Positions 1 to 9,769 of a stretch of 64,000 nucleotides of DNA are shown in pieces. Origin of the DNA: Azotobacter vinelandii CA. Its GTDB lineage: Bacteria > Pseudomonadota > Gammaproteobacteria > Pseudomonadales > Pseudomonadaceae. The stretch's first letter is position 1. The number at the start of each line of letters is the position of its first letter. The stretch covers positions 4,702,501 to 4,766,500 of the forward strand of contig NC_021149.1 of NCBI RefSeq assembly GCF_000380335.1, written 5' to 3'. Below the pieces are notes generated by a model. It was given only the letters and a program-made list of their open reading frames with translations, did not search any database and was not told the DNA's origin. The position numbers and the translations under genes are program-made.

Positions 1-215
1 CGCGGCCGGCATGGAGACCCTCGCGCAGCGATTTTCCACCGCCGAGACTGGGTTCCGAACCATTCCCCCGGGAATGCAGCCTGCCGATTCGTGATTCCAA
101 ATCACAGGTTCTGTTCCGCTTCCCGGCTTAATCCCGCCGGCCGTTTCCCCGATACTGCCCGCCATCCCGACCGCCCGTTCCGTGGCGGTCCCGACCCCCT
201 GTGCGGAGAAACTCC
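1..215. other. Left-edge stretch, no assignable gene
   Basis: No gene can be assigned here. A 30-codon open tail on the + strand (2-94, ending TGA at 92-94) could be the C-terminus of a gene that begins outside the window, but it carries no recognisable motif. The rest is the leader of the mdaB-like gene, whose ribosome-binding site GGAGAA lies at 205-210. Confidence 0.3.
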
Positions 216-800
216 ATGAAGATCCTGTTGATCAACGGCGGCCAGCGCTTCGCCCATTCGGGCGGGCGCCTCAACGACACCCTGCACGAGGCGGCGCGCG
301 CCCAGCTCGCCGAACTGGGCCACACGCTGGAGGAAACGCGCATCGCCTCCGGCTACGACATCGAGGCGGAAGTGCGCAAGATCCTCTGGGCCGACGCCCT
401 GATCTACCAGATGCCCGGCTGGTGGATGGGCGCGCCCTGGACGGTGAAGAAGTACCTCGACGAGGTGTTCACCGCCGGCCACGGCGGCCTCTATGCCAAC
501 GACGGGCGCAGCCGCCAGGACCCGAGCCGCCACTACGGCAGCGGCGGCCTGCTGCAGGGCCGCAGCTACATGCTATCGCTGACCTGGAACGCGCCGCAGG
601 CCGCCTTCGACGAGCCGGGCAACTTCTTCGAGGGCCGCGGCGTGGACGGCGTCTACTTCCCCTTCCACAAGTCGCAGGAATTCCTCGGCATGCGCGGCCT
701 GCCCACCTTCCTCGCCACCGACGTGATCAAGGCGCCCGACGTGGAACGCGACATCCGCGCCTATCAGGCGCACCTGAACGAGGTGTTCGGCAAGGCCTGA
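216..800 (+). CDS. mdaB: NAD(P)H:quinone oxidoreductase, MdaB type
   Basis: Predicted cytosolic FAD-dependent quinone reductase of the MdaB family, which performs two-electron reduction of quinones and so limits redox cycling. The 194-residue product has the family's normal length. The flavodoxin-like first strand and loop (KILLINGG, residues 2-9), the signature QMPGWWMGAPWTVKKY (65-80) and LTWNAP (122-127) are all intact. I chose the ATG at 216 over an in-frame GTG at 201 because GGAGAA sits 5 nt upstream of it and it gives the family N-terminus. The gene appears monocistronic and converges on the archease gene. Family assignment is by recognition of the whole protein; activity is inferred. 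Confidence 0.9.
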   Translation: MKILLINGGQRFAHSGGRLNDTLHEAARAQLAELGHTLEETRIASGYDIEAEVRKILWADALIYQMPGWWMGAPWTVKKYLDEVFTAGHGGLYANDGRSRQDPSRHYGSGGLLQGRSYMLSLTWNAPQAAFDEPGNFFEGRGVDGVYFPFHKSQEFLGMRGLPTFLATDVIKAPDVERDIRAYQAHLNEVFGKA

Positions 801-829
801 CCCGCCCCCGAGGATGTACGGGACTCCGT

Positions 830-1243
830 TCAGACATCCACCACCGCCTGCGCCAGCCAGCGGCCGTCGGCCCGGCGAGCCACCTTCAGCTCGCAGAACG
901 ACACGCCCTTGACCTCCGCCGCCGGCTGGTGGCGCGCCACGTCCACGGGCTCGCCCCGGACCGTGGCGCGCAGGCGGCCATCCTCGATATGCACCTCGAA
1001 GCGCGAGAACAGCAGGCGCCGGGTGGCCATCTCGAACACCAGCGCGTTCAGCCAGTCCACCAGCAGCAGTTCGAGATCCGGCGCCGCGCACTCGATCTCC
1101 AGCGCCTCGCGCGGCGCCACCGCCGCCGGATCGCAGATCGTCGCGGTCAGCGCCGTCGCCGCCTCGGCGAAGGCTTCGGCCGGGGTCGCGCCGATGCCGC
1201 GCACACCGATATCGGCTTCGTGGGAAAAGGTCTGCCAGGACAT
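830..1243 (-). CDS. Archease family protein
   Basis: Archease, a small protein that in characterised systems activates the RtcB RNA ligase by promoting its guanylylation and turnover. The 137-residue length is normal. The N-terminal HEADIGVRG (residues 8-16) holds the conserved metal-site aspartate, and the protein ends VVDV, where the family's C-terminal aspartate lies. No rtcB gene is visible in the window, so any ligase partner must be elsewhere. It lies downstream of and in the same direction as ada, with about 90 nt between them that contain a GC-rich palindrome. Co-transcription with ada is possible but not shown. Confidence 0.88.
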   Translation of the reverse strand: MSWQTFSHEADIGVRGIGATPAEAFAEAATALTATICDPAAVAPREALEIECAAPDLELLLVDWLNALVFEMATRRLLFSRFEVHIEDGRLRATVRGEPVDVARHQPAAEVKGVSFCELKVARRADGRWLAQAVVDV

Positions 1244-1293
1244 GGATCGCCCGCTCCCGCCGGGGGAATCCGCTCAGCCTAGAACAACTCCGT

Positions 1294-1314
1294 CCCCTCC
1301 CCTTCGGGGAGAGG
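1294..1314. repeat. GC-rich palindrome, solitary copy
   Basis: A hairpin CTCCCC-TTC-GGGGAG (1297-1311) followed by AGG lies between ada and archease. It has the same CTCTCCCC/GGGGAGAG core as the three palindromes at 9770-9916, so it is best read as a member of a dispersed repeat family. No T-run follows on the ada strand, which argues against a classic terminator. Confidence 0.55.
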
Positions 1315-1336
1315 AAAAGCAGGCGCACCGGCCCAC

Positions 1337-2404
<1,068 letters not shown>

Positions 2405-2617
2405 CGCCTCCCGTCCCCGGCCCCTTCGCGGGCCGCTCATGCACTGTCCAGCGGCACTCTAGCCCTTCGGCGCGAACGCGGCACTCCGTCTCTTGCTGTC
2501 GAATCCGGCGGGCCGGCCGCTCGGCACGAACAACGGAACGCGTCCCCATGCGCTACGCTTGCCGGAGGCCGCAGCCTGCGGCTGCGTCCAGGAGCGAGGC
2601 GGGCCGGGAGATTGTCC

Positions 2618-3670
2618 ATGAATGCTTATGGCCAGATCGATCATATGCGCCGGCTGCAGGGCCACTGGCTGGATGCGCTGGGTCTGGGACCACGGCAAAC
2701 GCCGGCGCGGACCGTCCTGTCGACGCCGCCGGCCACGCTCAAGGCATACGCTCCGGCGCACGGCGGCGGGCCGACCCTGCTGATCCTGCCGGCGCCGATC
2801 AAGCGCGCCTATATCTGGGATCTCGTCCCCCGGGTCAGCGTCGTGCAACGGCTGCTGGAGCATGGCGCCAGCGTCTATCTGCTGCAATGGGAAAACCCCG
2901 GCGTCGATGGCCAGGATTTCGGGCTGGCCGACTATGCCGGCCGCTGCATCCTCGACTGCCTGGAGGCGATCGCCGCCGAACGCGGGCCGGCCCCGGTGTT
3001 CCTGGCCGGCCATTCGCTGGGCGGGACCCTGGCGGCCATCTTCGCCGCGCTGCACCCCGAGCGGGTCCGCGGCCTCGTCCTGCTCGAGGCGCCGCTGCGC
3101 TTCGGCGCCGAAGCGGACGCCTTCACCCCGCTGCTGGCCCGCGCGCCGCGCGCCCAGCAACTCACCGAATACCTGCACGAGGTGCCCGGTTCCCTGCTCG
3201 ACGTGGCGGCCGTCTCCGCCTCCCCGGACAGCTTCGTCTGGTCGCGCTGGGCGGACTGGCTGCACAGCCTGAACGACCGCGAGGCCCTGCAAACCCACGC
3301 GCAGGTCATACGCTGGACGCTGGACGAGCTGGCCTTCCCCCGGCGGCTGTTCGAGGACGTCGTGGAACTGCTGTACCGGGAAAACGGCTTCATGAACGCA
3401 ACCCTGAGCCTCGGGGGACGGCTCGCCACAGCGGAGCGGGTCCGGGCCCCGCTCCTCAGCGTGGTCGACCCGCGCTCGCGCCTGGTGCCGCCGGAAGCGG
3501 TGCTGCCCTTCCACGCCGCCGTCGGCAGCGGCGATGCGCAACTGCTGTGGTACGAGGGGGACGTGGGAGTGGCCCTGCAGCACGTCGGCGTCCTGGTCGG
3601 CCGGCGGGCGCATCGGGAGGTATGGCCACAGATCCTGCGTTGGCTGGATGCGCACGGCGAAGCCGGCTGA
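2618..3670 (+). CDS. PhaC-like alpha/beta hydrolase
   Basis: A 350-residue alpha/beta hydrolase whose N- and C-terminal blocks resemble class III polyhydroxyalkanoate synthases: LLILPAPIKRAYIWDLVPRV (54-73), WENPG (91-95), and the tail QHVGVLVGRRAHREVWPQI (321-339). PHA synthases use a cysteine nucleophile in a G-x-C-x-G box. Here the box is GHSLGG with Ser133, an ordinary lipase-type elbow. D284 and H322 are in the expected places to complete a triad. It may therefore be an esterase, a depolymerase-like hydrolase or an atypical synthase; the sequence alone does not decide. The start at 2618 follows GGGAG (2606-2610) by 7 nt. It stops 12 nt before the end of the convergent alcohol dehydrogenase fragment. 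Confidence 0.72.
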   Translation: MNAYGQIDHMRRLQGHWLDALGLGPRQTPARTVLSTPPATLKAYAPAHGGGPTLLILPAPIKRAYIWDLVPRVSVVQRLLEHGASVYLLQWENPGVDGQDFGLADYAGRCILDCLEAIAAERGPAPVFLAGHSLGGTLAAIFAALHPERVRGLVLLEAPLRFGAEADAFTPLLARAPRAQQLTEYLHEVPGSLLDVAAVSASPDSFVWSRWADWLHSLNDREALQTHAQVIRWTLDELAFPRRLFEDVVELLYRENGFMNATLSLGGRLATAERVRAPLLSVVDPRSRLVPPEAVLPFHAAVGSGDAQLLWYEGDVGVALQHVGVLVGRRAHREVWPQILRWLDAHGEAG

Positions 3671-3682
3671 ACGCCGGCCTCG

Positions 3683-4135
3683 TCAGTGCTCGGTATCGCT
3701 CAGGCTGTCCGGGACCTTGACGTGGGTGGTGTCGGCGAAGGGCACCCGCACGTATTCGGCCTGCCCGGCGGTGGCGTGGCCGAAGGCCTTGTCGCCCAGC
3801 TCCTTGTTGCGGTTGCTGCGCTCGCAGACCGAGAAGTTGCCGCGCCGGCACTGCTCGCACTCGCCGCAGACGATGGTGAAAGGCCCCACGACGCGGTCGC
3901 CCACCTTGAGCCTTTTCGTGTCGGCGCCGACTTCCACCACCTCGCCCATGAACTCGTGGCCCATGATGTCGCCATGCTCCATGCCGGGGATGAAGTGGTC
4001 GTAGAGGTGCAGGTCCGAACCGCAGATAGCGCAGCTCGATACCTTGACGATGGCGTCGCGTGGATCTTCGATGGCCGGGTCGGGAACCGTGTCGCAACGG
4101 ATGTCGTTCTTGCCATGCCAACAGAGCGCTTTCAT
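3683..4135 (-). pseudogene. Truncated zinc-dependent alcohol dehydrogenase
   Basis: This frame encodes only the N-terminal GroES-like half of a medium-chain zinc alcohol dehydrogenase (glutathione-independent formaldehyde dehydrogenase-like; such enzymes are near 390 residues). The 150 residues contain the catalytic-zinc block [12 protein letters not shown] and [12 protein letters not shown] and the structural-zinc cysteines [15 protein letters not shown]. After GHATAG the protein jumps directly to [12 protein letters not shown], which lacks the roughly 14-residue segment I recall for this family, and it stops at LSDTEH before the Rossmann domain. The cofactor domain is absent and I see no continuation before the neighbouring hydrolase gene at 3670. 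A good ribosome-binding site (GGGGAG) precedes the ATG. Best read as a decayed gene. Confidence 0.8.
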
Positions 4136-4426
4136 GGATGACTCCCCTTGTGATGGGTTGTCCCGACAGCACGCGAAGCCTCCCCCTCGACGACCTGCCG
4201 GGCTCGAGGCATCGCCGCATCCTCGGCGATCTCAAGGGTGGACAGCGGGAAAGCGGCAAAAGGTTCGGGGCCCCGGAAAGGACGGAGAGCTCGGCCCCGG
4301 CGCGTTTCGGACGTTCGCCCTGCCAGCCGTTGCAGTTCATCGGTTCGACTCCGCCTCGCCGGGACGATGCCGCGGCCGACGGGTCCATTCGCTTATCCAT
4401 CCCCCACGCGAAGAGGAGGCAAGGCC

Positions 4427-4864
4427 ATGCCCAGACAGGTCGATGTGCTGAGCAAGAGCGTCCAGCAGACCAGTATCTGGCTCGACGAGGTGACCGAACT
4501 GCTGGAAACCGACGACAAGGAAACCGCCTACCAGGCGCTGCGCGCCGTGCTGATGTGCGTGCGCGATCGGATCGGCGTGGATAACGCGGCGCATCTGGCG
4601 GCACAGTTGCCGGTGCTGATCCGCGGCGTCTTCTACGACGGCTTTCATCCTGCGGCCGAGCCGAGCAGGGAGCGCACGCGCGAAGCCTTCCTGACCAAGA
4701 TCCACGGATCGGTGACCAATCTCGGCGTCGACTCCGAGAAGGCGGCCAGGGCGGTTCTCGAAGTCATGGCGCGCCATATCGATCCGCACGAAACGGAGAA
4801 GGTGGCCGGCATGTTCCCCGCGGAACTGCGCGATCTATGGCCCGACCGGAGCCGTCTGCACTGA
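4427..4864 (+). CDS. DUF2267 domain protein
   Basis: A 145-residue, soluble, mostly helical protein of the DUF2267 family; members are widespread in bacteria and their molecular role is not established. The two halves look alike: residues about 16-70 (TSIWLDEVTELLETDD through the paired VLMCVRDRIG) and 85-135 (TREAFLTKI through VLEVMARHIDPHE), which fits the repeated fold of the family, and LPVLIRGVFYDGFHP is a typical core. The start at 4427 has a strong site, GAGGAGG at 4413-4419, with 7-nt spacing. It is divergent from the broken alcohol dehydrogenase across about 290 nt. No function is inferred beyond the family. Confidence 0.75.
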   Translation: MPRQVDVLSKSVQQTSIWLDEVTELLETDDKETAYQALRAVLMCVRDRIGVDNAAHLAAQLPVLIRGVFYDGFHPAAEPSRERTREAFLTKIHGSVTNLGVDSEKAARAVLEVMARHIDPHETEKVAGMFPAELRDLWPDRSRLH

Positions 4865-4942
4865 GGAAAGGGCTTCCGCGCAGCGGGACGCGGGCGTCCC
4901 GCTGCACGCCCGGGCGGGAAGCGCCGCCGCGGGACGGCCGGC

Positions 4943-6040
4943 TCACTCCCCCTGGCGCAATACCAGCTCGACCTCGCGCTGCCGCTCGCCGCGCTTCACG
5001 GAAAGCCGTACCCGGTCGCCGGCCCGGTAGTCGTCGAGGATCGCCAGCAAGCGCTCGACCGAGTCGACCGCCTTGCCGTCGACGGCGGTGACTATGTCGC
5101 CGGGCACTATGCCGCCGTCGCGGGTCAGGGCCGCGCCCTCGAGGCCCGCCGCCTCGGCGGCCGAGCCCGGTTTCACGCCGAGCACGAAGACGCCCTCGAT
5201 GCCGCTCAGTTCGCCGAGGCGCTGGTTCACCCCGCTATCTACCTGGATGCCCAGGGTCGGCTGCACGTACTTGCCGGTATCGATGAGCTGAGGCACGACC
5301 CGGTTGACGGTGTCCACCGGCACGGCGAAACCGATCCCGGCGGAGGCGCCGCTCGGGCTGTAGATGGCGGTGTTGATGCCGATCAGCCGGCCGGCCGAAT
5401 CCAGCAACGGCCCGCCGGAATTGCCGGGATTGATCGCCGCGTCGGTCTGGATCAGATGGTTGATCGCCGGTCCGCCCTCGCCCGCCAGGGTGCGGTCCAG
5501 GGCCGAGACGATCCCGGTGGTCAGCGTCCAGTCCAGGCCGAAGGGGTTGCCGATGGCGAAGACCTTCTGGCCCACCCGCAGATCGTGGCTGGAACCCAGG
5601 GGCACCGGAGACGGCCGCCCGACGTCGATGTCGATCCTGAGCACGGCGATGTCGTGCTCGCGGGAGCTGCCCACCAGGCTGGCCTTGAAGGTGCGCCCGT
5701 CGGCCAGCTTGACCAGCGCCTCGCTGGCATCTTCCACCACGTGGAAGTTGGTCACGACATGCCCGGCATCGTCCCAGACGAAGCCCGAGCCGGTGCCACG
5801 CGGCACCGAGAAGACGTTGCGGGTCCAGAAGTCCATCACCTGGGCCCGGGTGGTGATGAACACCACCGAGTTGCGGGAGCGCTCGAACAGATCGATGGTG
5901 CTCTTCTCGTCCGCCGCCAGTTCGCTGCGGGCCTCGACCGCGCGCGGCGCGGCCTCCGGCCGGGCGCCGGGCCAGGACACGGCCAGCGCACCGACCGCCA
6001 GCGTGACGCCCAGCAGGCGGACAAGGAAAGGATCGCGCAT
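4943..6040 (-). CDS. Periplasmic HtrA/DegP-type serine protease
   Basis: S1C-family trypsin-like protease with one PDZ domain, 365 residues, predicted to degrade or refold damaged proteins in the periplasm. An N-terminal hydrophobic segment (residues 6-24) ending near an AAPRA-type cleavage region serves as signal or anchor. The catalytic triad is visible: H100 (TNFHVVED), D130 (EHDIAVL) and S208 (NPGNSGGP). The PDZ domain spans about 265-360. One PDZ domain and the size resemble DegS/AlgW more than DegP, but I cannot say that it is AlgW, which senses envelope stress for AlgU in pseudomonads. The ATG at 6040 has AAGGAG 7 nt upstream. It is divergent from the small protein/subtilase pair. Confidence 0.85.
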   Translation of the reverse strand: MRDPFLVRLLGVTLAVGALAVSWPGARPEAAPRAVEARSELAADEKSTIDLFERSRNSVVFITTRAQVMDFWTRNVFSVPRGTGSGFVWDDAGHVVTNFHVVEDASEALVKLADGRTFKASLVGSSREHDIAVLRIDIDVGRPSPVPLGSSHDLRVGQKVFAIGNPFGLDWTLTTGIVSALDRTLAGEGGPAINHLIQTDAAINPGNSGGPLLDSAGRLIGINTAIYSPSGASAGIGFAVPVDTVNRVVPQLIDTGKYVQPTLGIQVDSGVNQRLGELSGIEGVFVLGVKPGSAAEAAGLEGAALTRDGGIVPGDIVTAVDGKAVDSVERLLAILDDYRAGDRVRLSVKRGERQREVELVLRQGE

Positions 6041-6452
6041 GAAAGAACTCCTTTTGCTTGCAGGATGATTCGGGGTTCCGGGCGTCGGGACGGCCGGAGC
6101 ACGTCCCGGCACACGGGCCGGGCCGATGATAAGGGGCCGCTCCGCGTCCTGGTATGGCGCGCCGCGCGCGGCCGGCGGCTCTTCCCATTGGCGTTCGTCC
6201 GGCGCCGTCCGCCACTGATCGGAAAACACGAGGGGCGGCCGGGCGGCCGGGGAGAAGTCTTTTAAGCTGTAACCATCTTTTCCTTCCGAACGACTTCCGC
6301 CACACCGAAAGACCATACCCATCGGCTCGGAAAAGCATTTTTTCGAGCGACGCCAAAGACTTCCACGATCGCCGCAGCTTGTCTTCGGACAGGCTATCGA
6401 TCGCTCATTGCCATCGGACACGGCTCGTCGCGACCAAGAGGGCAGGCAATGG
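6041..6452. other. Divergent intergenic region
   Basis: About 410 nt between the HtrA-type protease and the small exported protein. The left 200 nt are GC-rich and the right half is noticeably more AT-rich (around 6260-6360), where promoters for the subtilase operon would be expected. I see no convincing gene, repeat or operator. Confidence 0.4.
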
Positions 6453-6821
6453 ATGTTGGAAAACGACGCCGAAAAAGGCTTTCGCCAGCGCATGACTCCC
6501 GTTGAAACCATATTCGACCGAAAAAGGCTGCTCCGGATATGCCTGTCGCTGTGCCTGGGCGAGGCGATGACCGCCATGGCGGAAACGCCCGCGCCGCCCG
6601 AACCCACTCGGGTCGAAGGCCGGCTGGTCGAAGGCGGCATCGTCTGTCCGCTGCTGCGCACCGGCGACGGGGAAGTACTGCCGTTGACCGGCATCGGCAT
6701 GGACGACTATCCCCTCGCCACCCGGCTGACGCTGGACGGCGTCTTCGTCAAGGTTTCGCCCTGCATGCAGGGGAAACGGACGCTACAGGTGCGGCGCGTG
6801 CTGAAAGTCGAGGAGCCATGA
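6453..6821 (+). CDS. Small exported protein preceding the subtilase
   Basis: Unrecognised protein of 122 residues from the ATG at 6453, which has GAGGGCAGG at 6438-6446. A start at 6492 (109 residues) would place a more classical signal peptide at the N-terminus. Either way a basic-hydrophobic stretch (RKRLLRICLSLCLGEAMTAM) ends in AMAE, a plausible signal peptidase site. The mature part is a small beta-rich domain with two cysteines (GIVCPLLR and VSPCMQGK) that could form a disulfide, reminiscent of DUF5818-type domains. It stops one nucleotide before the ATG of the RTX subtilase, so the two are almost certainly co-transcribed. A role as inhibitor, chaperone or cofactor of that protease is only inference. 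Confidence 0.6.
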   Translation: MLENDAEKGFRQRMTPVETIFDRKRLLRICLSLCLGEAMTAMAETPAPPEPTRVEGRLVEGGIVCPLLRTGDGEVLPLTGIGMDDYPLATRLTLDGVFVKVSPCMQGKRTLQVRRVLKVEEP

Positions 6822-6822
6822 C

Positions 6823-8802
6823 ATGAAGCCATCGTCCAGAACGCACCTCCCGTTCCCGGAGGTCTTTGCCGAACCGGCCCGGTACGTCCAGGCCGCCCCG
6901 GCCGACGGGCTCTACGGCAATCAGTGGCACCTGGGCTTCATCGGCGCCCCGGGCTTCGCCTCGCGGCCCGGCGGCGCCGATACGGCGGGCATCGAGCGCG
7001 TGTGGAACGACTACACGGGTGCAGGCATCGCCGTGGGCATCTGGGACGAAGGGGTGCAGAGCGGCCACTGGGACCTCGACGCCAACTACGACGCCAGCCG
7101 GCACCTCGCCATCGGCGACAGCCTCAACGATGGCCAGCCGCAGAGCGCCGACAAGGGCCACGGCACCGCGGTCGCCGGGCTGATCGCCGCCGAGAACAAC
7201 GGCGAGGGTGGCGTCGGCGTCGCCTACGGCTCCCGGATCACCTCCGTGCGTATCTTCGGCGGAGCGGACGACCTGAACGCCGACTGGTCGCGCTACCTGC
7301 AGACCCTGGACGGCCTGGGCCGCTTCGATGTCACCAACCACAGCTACAGCAGCTACCCGGACTTCGGCGACTGGGGGGACGTCGCCAAGTTCGAGGCGGC
7401 GGCCAGGGACGGGCGCGGCGGCCTGGGTACCCTCAACGTCAAGTCGGCCGGCAACTTCAACGTCGACGGCAACGGCGAGGAAATCAGCGCCTCGCGCTTC
7501 ACCGTCAGCGTCGCGGCGATCGGCAACAACGCCACCGGCAACGTCGCCAGCTATTCCAGCTATGGCGCCCATGTGCTGGTCGCGGCGCCGGCCGGCTCGG
7601 TCACCACCGACCTGCTGGGCGAAGGCGGCTACAACGCGCTGCCCGACGGCGACTACACCGATGCCTTCGGCGGCACCTCGGCGGCCGGCCCGGTGGTGGC
7701 CGGCGTCGTCGCGCTGATGCTCGACGCCAACCCCGGCCTCGGCTGGCGCGACGTGCAGGACATCCTGGCCTACTCGGCGACCGGCACCGGCAGCCTGCAC
7801 AGCGGGGTGCGCAGCAACGAGAACTTCGCCTGGAAGTGGAACGGCGCCGCCGACTGGAACGGCGGCGGCCTGCATTTCAGCGAGGACTACGGCTACGGCA
7901 TGGTCAACGCCTTCAACGCCGTGCGCATGGCCGAGGTCTGGAACGCGCACCATCCCGCCGCCGCCACCTCGGCCAACGAGGCCACGCTCGGCGGCAGCTT
8001 CGCGGCGAACGCGGCCATCGCCGACAACGCCACCCTGGACTACGGCTTCACCCTGAACGACGACATCGACCTGGAGCACGTCGACCTGACGCTTTCGCTC
8101 ACCCACGCCAACCTGACCGACCTGCGCATCGCCCTGATCTCGCCGAGCGGCACGCGGCTGTCGCTCTACGATGGCGGCACCGGCGACATCGCCAGCGCCG
8201 ACGGCGTCTTCACCCACACCTTCGGCGTGGACGGACTGCACGGCGAGAGCAGCCGGGGCACCTGGACCCTGCAGATCCGCGATGCGCTGCAGGGCGACAG
8301 CGGCACGCTGCACTCGGTCGGCTTCGCCGGCTACGGCTCGGCGCCCGGCAACGCCGACGTCTACCACTACACCGAGGAAATCCTCGCCGTGCAGGCCTTG
8401 TCCGGCCAGTCCGGGCGCTCGACGCTGGTCGACGACGATGCCGGCAACGACTGGATCGACGCCGCCGCGGCGATCCGGGACCTGTCGCTCAGCCTGGTGG
8501 CCGGGCAGACCTCCACCCTGGGCGGTATCCCCTTCCTGACCATCGCCCCCGGCACCCTCATCGAGAACGCCATCGGCGGCGACGGCAACGACCGCATCGA
8601 GGGCAACGAGGCCGACAACCTCATCTACGGCATGCGCGGCGACGACACCCTGATCGGCGGCGCCGGCAACGACACGGCGGTGTTCCTCGGCCGGGCCGAG
8701 GACTACAGCGTCAGCGAGGCCGGCGGCGTCATCACGGTGCAGAACCTGTCCGGCGGCGGCACCGACACCCTCACCGGCTTCGAGGGATGGCTGTTCGTCT
8801 GA
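6823..8802 (+). CDS. RTX subtilase with P-domain, type I secreted
   Basis: Secreted subtilisin-like (S8) serine protease of 659 residues. The catalytic residues are D75 (GIWDEGVQ), H113 (GHGTAVAG), oxyanion N211 and S286 (GGTSAAGP). A proprotein-convertase-type P-domain follows at about 385-510. Near the C-terminus, calcium-binding RTX nonapeptides (GGDGNDRIE, GMRGDDTLIGGAGNDTA) lie at about 590-625, and the protein ends in a hydrophobic tail, GFEGWLFV. There is no N-terminal signal peptide, which with the RTX tail points to a type I (ABC/MFP/TolC) secretion route; those transporter genes are not in the window. The start at 6823 follows the stop of the small exported protein by one nucleotide. 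The substrate is unknown. Confidence 0.88.
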   Translation: MKPSSRTHLPFPEVFAEPARYVQAAPADGLYGNQWHLGFIGAPGFASRPGGADTAGIERVWNDYTGAGIAVGIWDEGVQSGHWDLDANYDASRHLAIGDSLNDGQPQSADKGHGTAVAGLIAAENNGEGGVGVAYGSRITSVRIFGGADDLNADWSRYLQTLDGLGRFDVTNHSYSSYPDFGDWGDVAKFEAAARDGRGGLGTLNVKSAGNFNVDGNGEEISASRFTVSVAAIGNNATGNVASYSSYGAHVLVAAPAGSVTTDLLGEGGYNALPDGDYTDAFGGTSAAGPVVAGVVALMLDANPGLGWRDVQDILAYSATGTGSLHSGVRSNENFAWKWNGAADWNGGGLHFSEDYGYGMVNAFNAVRMAEVWNAHHPAAATSANEATLGGSFAANAAIADNATLDYGFTLNDDIDLEHVDLTLSLTHANLTDLRIALISPSGTRLSLYDGGTGDIASADGVFTHTFGVDGLHGESSRGTWTLQIRDALQGDSGTLHSVGFAGYGSAPGNADVYHYTEEILAVQALSGQSGRSTLVDDDAGNDWIDAAAAIRDLSLSLVAGQTSTLGGIPFLTIAPGTLIENAIGGDGNDRIEGNEADNLIYGMRGDDTLIGGAGNDTAVFLGRAEDYSVSEAGGVITVQNLSGGGTDTLTGFEGWLFV

Positions 8803-8806
8803 CGGC

Positions 8807-9664
8807 TCAGGCCCGCCGCGACACCAGCGCAGCGGGCCGGCGCTCCGTGCCCAGCACCAGGGCGATGCCGCCGAGCACGGCCAGGGCGGCCAGGCCCAGG
8901 CGCAGACTCAGCGCCTCGCCGAGCAGCAGGGTTCCGGCCAGGGCGGCGAGGATCGGCACGCTGAGCTGGACGGTGGCCGCCTGCAGGGCACCGAGGCCGC
9001 GCAGGGCGCTGTACCAGATGGCGTAGCCGAGGCCCGAGGTCAGCGCGCCGGAGAGCAGCGCATAGACCAGCCCCAGCGGGTCCGGCTGGCTCCGCGCCAA
9101 GAGGAACAGACTGAGCAGCAGGGCCAGGGGAATGGCGCGGATGAAGTTGCCGGCGGTGGTGGCCAGCGGATCGGCGCCGCCGCGACCGAGCAGCGAATAG
9201 GCGGCCCAGGCCAGGCCGGCGAGCAGCATCAACGCGGCGGCGCCCGGCGCCGGCGCATCGGCCCCCGGCAGCAGCAGGGCCGCCAGCCCGGCCAGGGCGA
9301 GCAGCAGGCCGAGGCTCGCCCAGCGACCGAGGCGCTCGCCGTGCCACAGGCCGTAGAGCAGCATGCCGAGCTGCACCGCGCCGAACAGCAACAGGGCGCC
9401 GACGCCGGCGTCCAGTTGCAGGTAGGCGAAGGAAAAGCCGGCGGCGTAGACGAACAGCGCGACGGCGCCGTACCAGTTGCCGGCCGCCCTGCCCTGGCGC
9501 ATGCGCAGCAGCAGCCAGAGGGTCAGCGCGCCGGCGAGGATGCGCATGCCGGTGAAGCTGGCGGCGTCGATGGCCGTATCCCGGAGGGCCAGGCGACAGA
9601 GCAGGGAATTGCCGGCGAAGGCCAGCATGGCGAGGGCGGTCAGCAGCAGGGTGCGGGCGGTCAT
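8807..9664 (-). CDS. EamA/DMT-family transporter
   Basis: Inner-membrane transporter of the drug/metabolite transporter (EamA, RhaT-like) superfamily, 285 residues with about ten hydrophobic helices and the tandem repeat of two five-helix EamA units (roughly 5-130 and 140-275). Members export amino acids, purines or other small metabolites; the substrate cannot be read from the sequence. The ATG at 9664 has GGAG six nucleotides upstream and starts the first helix directly (TLLLTALAMLAFAGNSLLC). It converges on the subtilase gene with only 4 nt between the stop codons. Upstream lies an array of GC-rich palindromes. Confidence 0.85.
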   Translation of the reverse strand: MTARTLLLTALAMLAFAGNSLLCRLALRDTAIDAASFTGMRILAGALTLWLLLRMRQGRAAGNWYGAVALFVYAAGFSFAYLQLDAGVGALLLFGAVQLGMLLYGLWHGERLGRWASLGLLLALAGLAALLLPGADAPAPGAAALMLLAGLAWAAYSLLGRGGADPLATTAGNFIRAIPLALLLSLFLLARSQPDPLGLVYALLSGALTSGLGYAIWYSALRGLGALQAATVQLSVPILAALAGTLLLGEALSLRLGLAALAVLGGIALVLGTERRPAALVSRRA

Positions 9665-9769
9665 GGTCGTCTCCGTGTGGAGTCCGAGGTTTTTTCGCAG
9701 TCTAGCGCCTTGCAGCCGAGGCCATGCCCACACCTGCGAGGAGGGGGCGCTTTTCGCCCCTCTCCCCGG

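Noticed and set aside
6748-8367. A 539-codon frame antisense to the RTX subtilase
   Set aside because: Repetitive Val/Ala/Gly translation without motifs; the sense strand is a clear protease.
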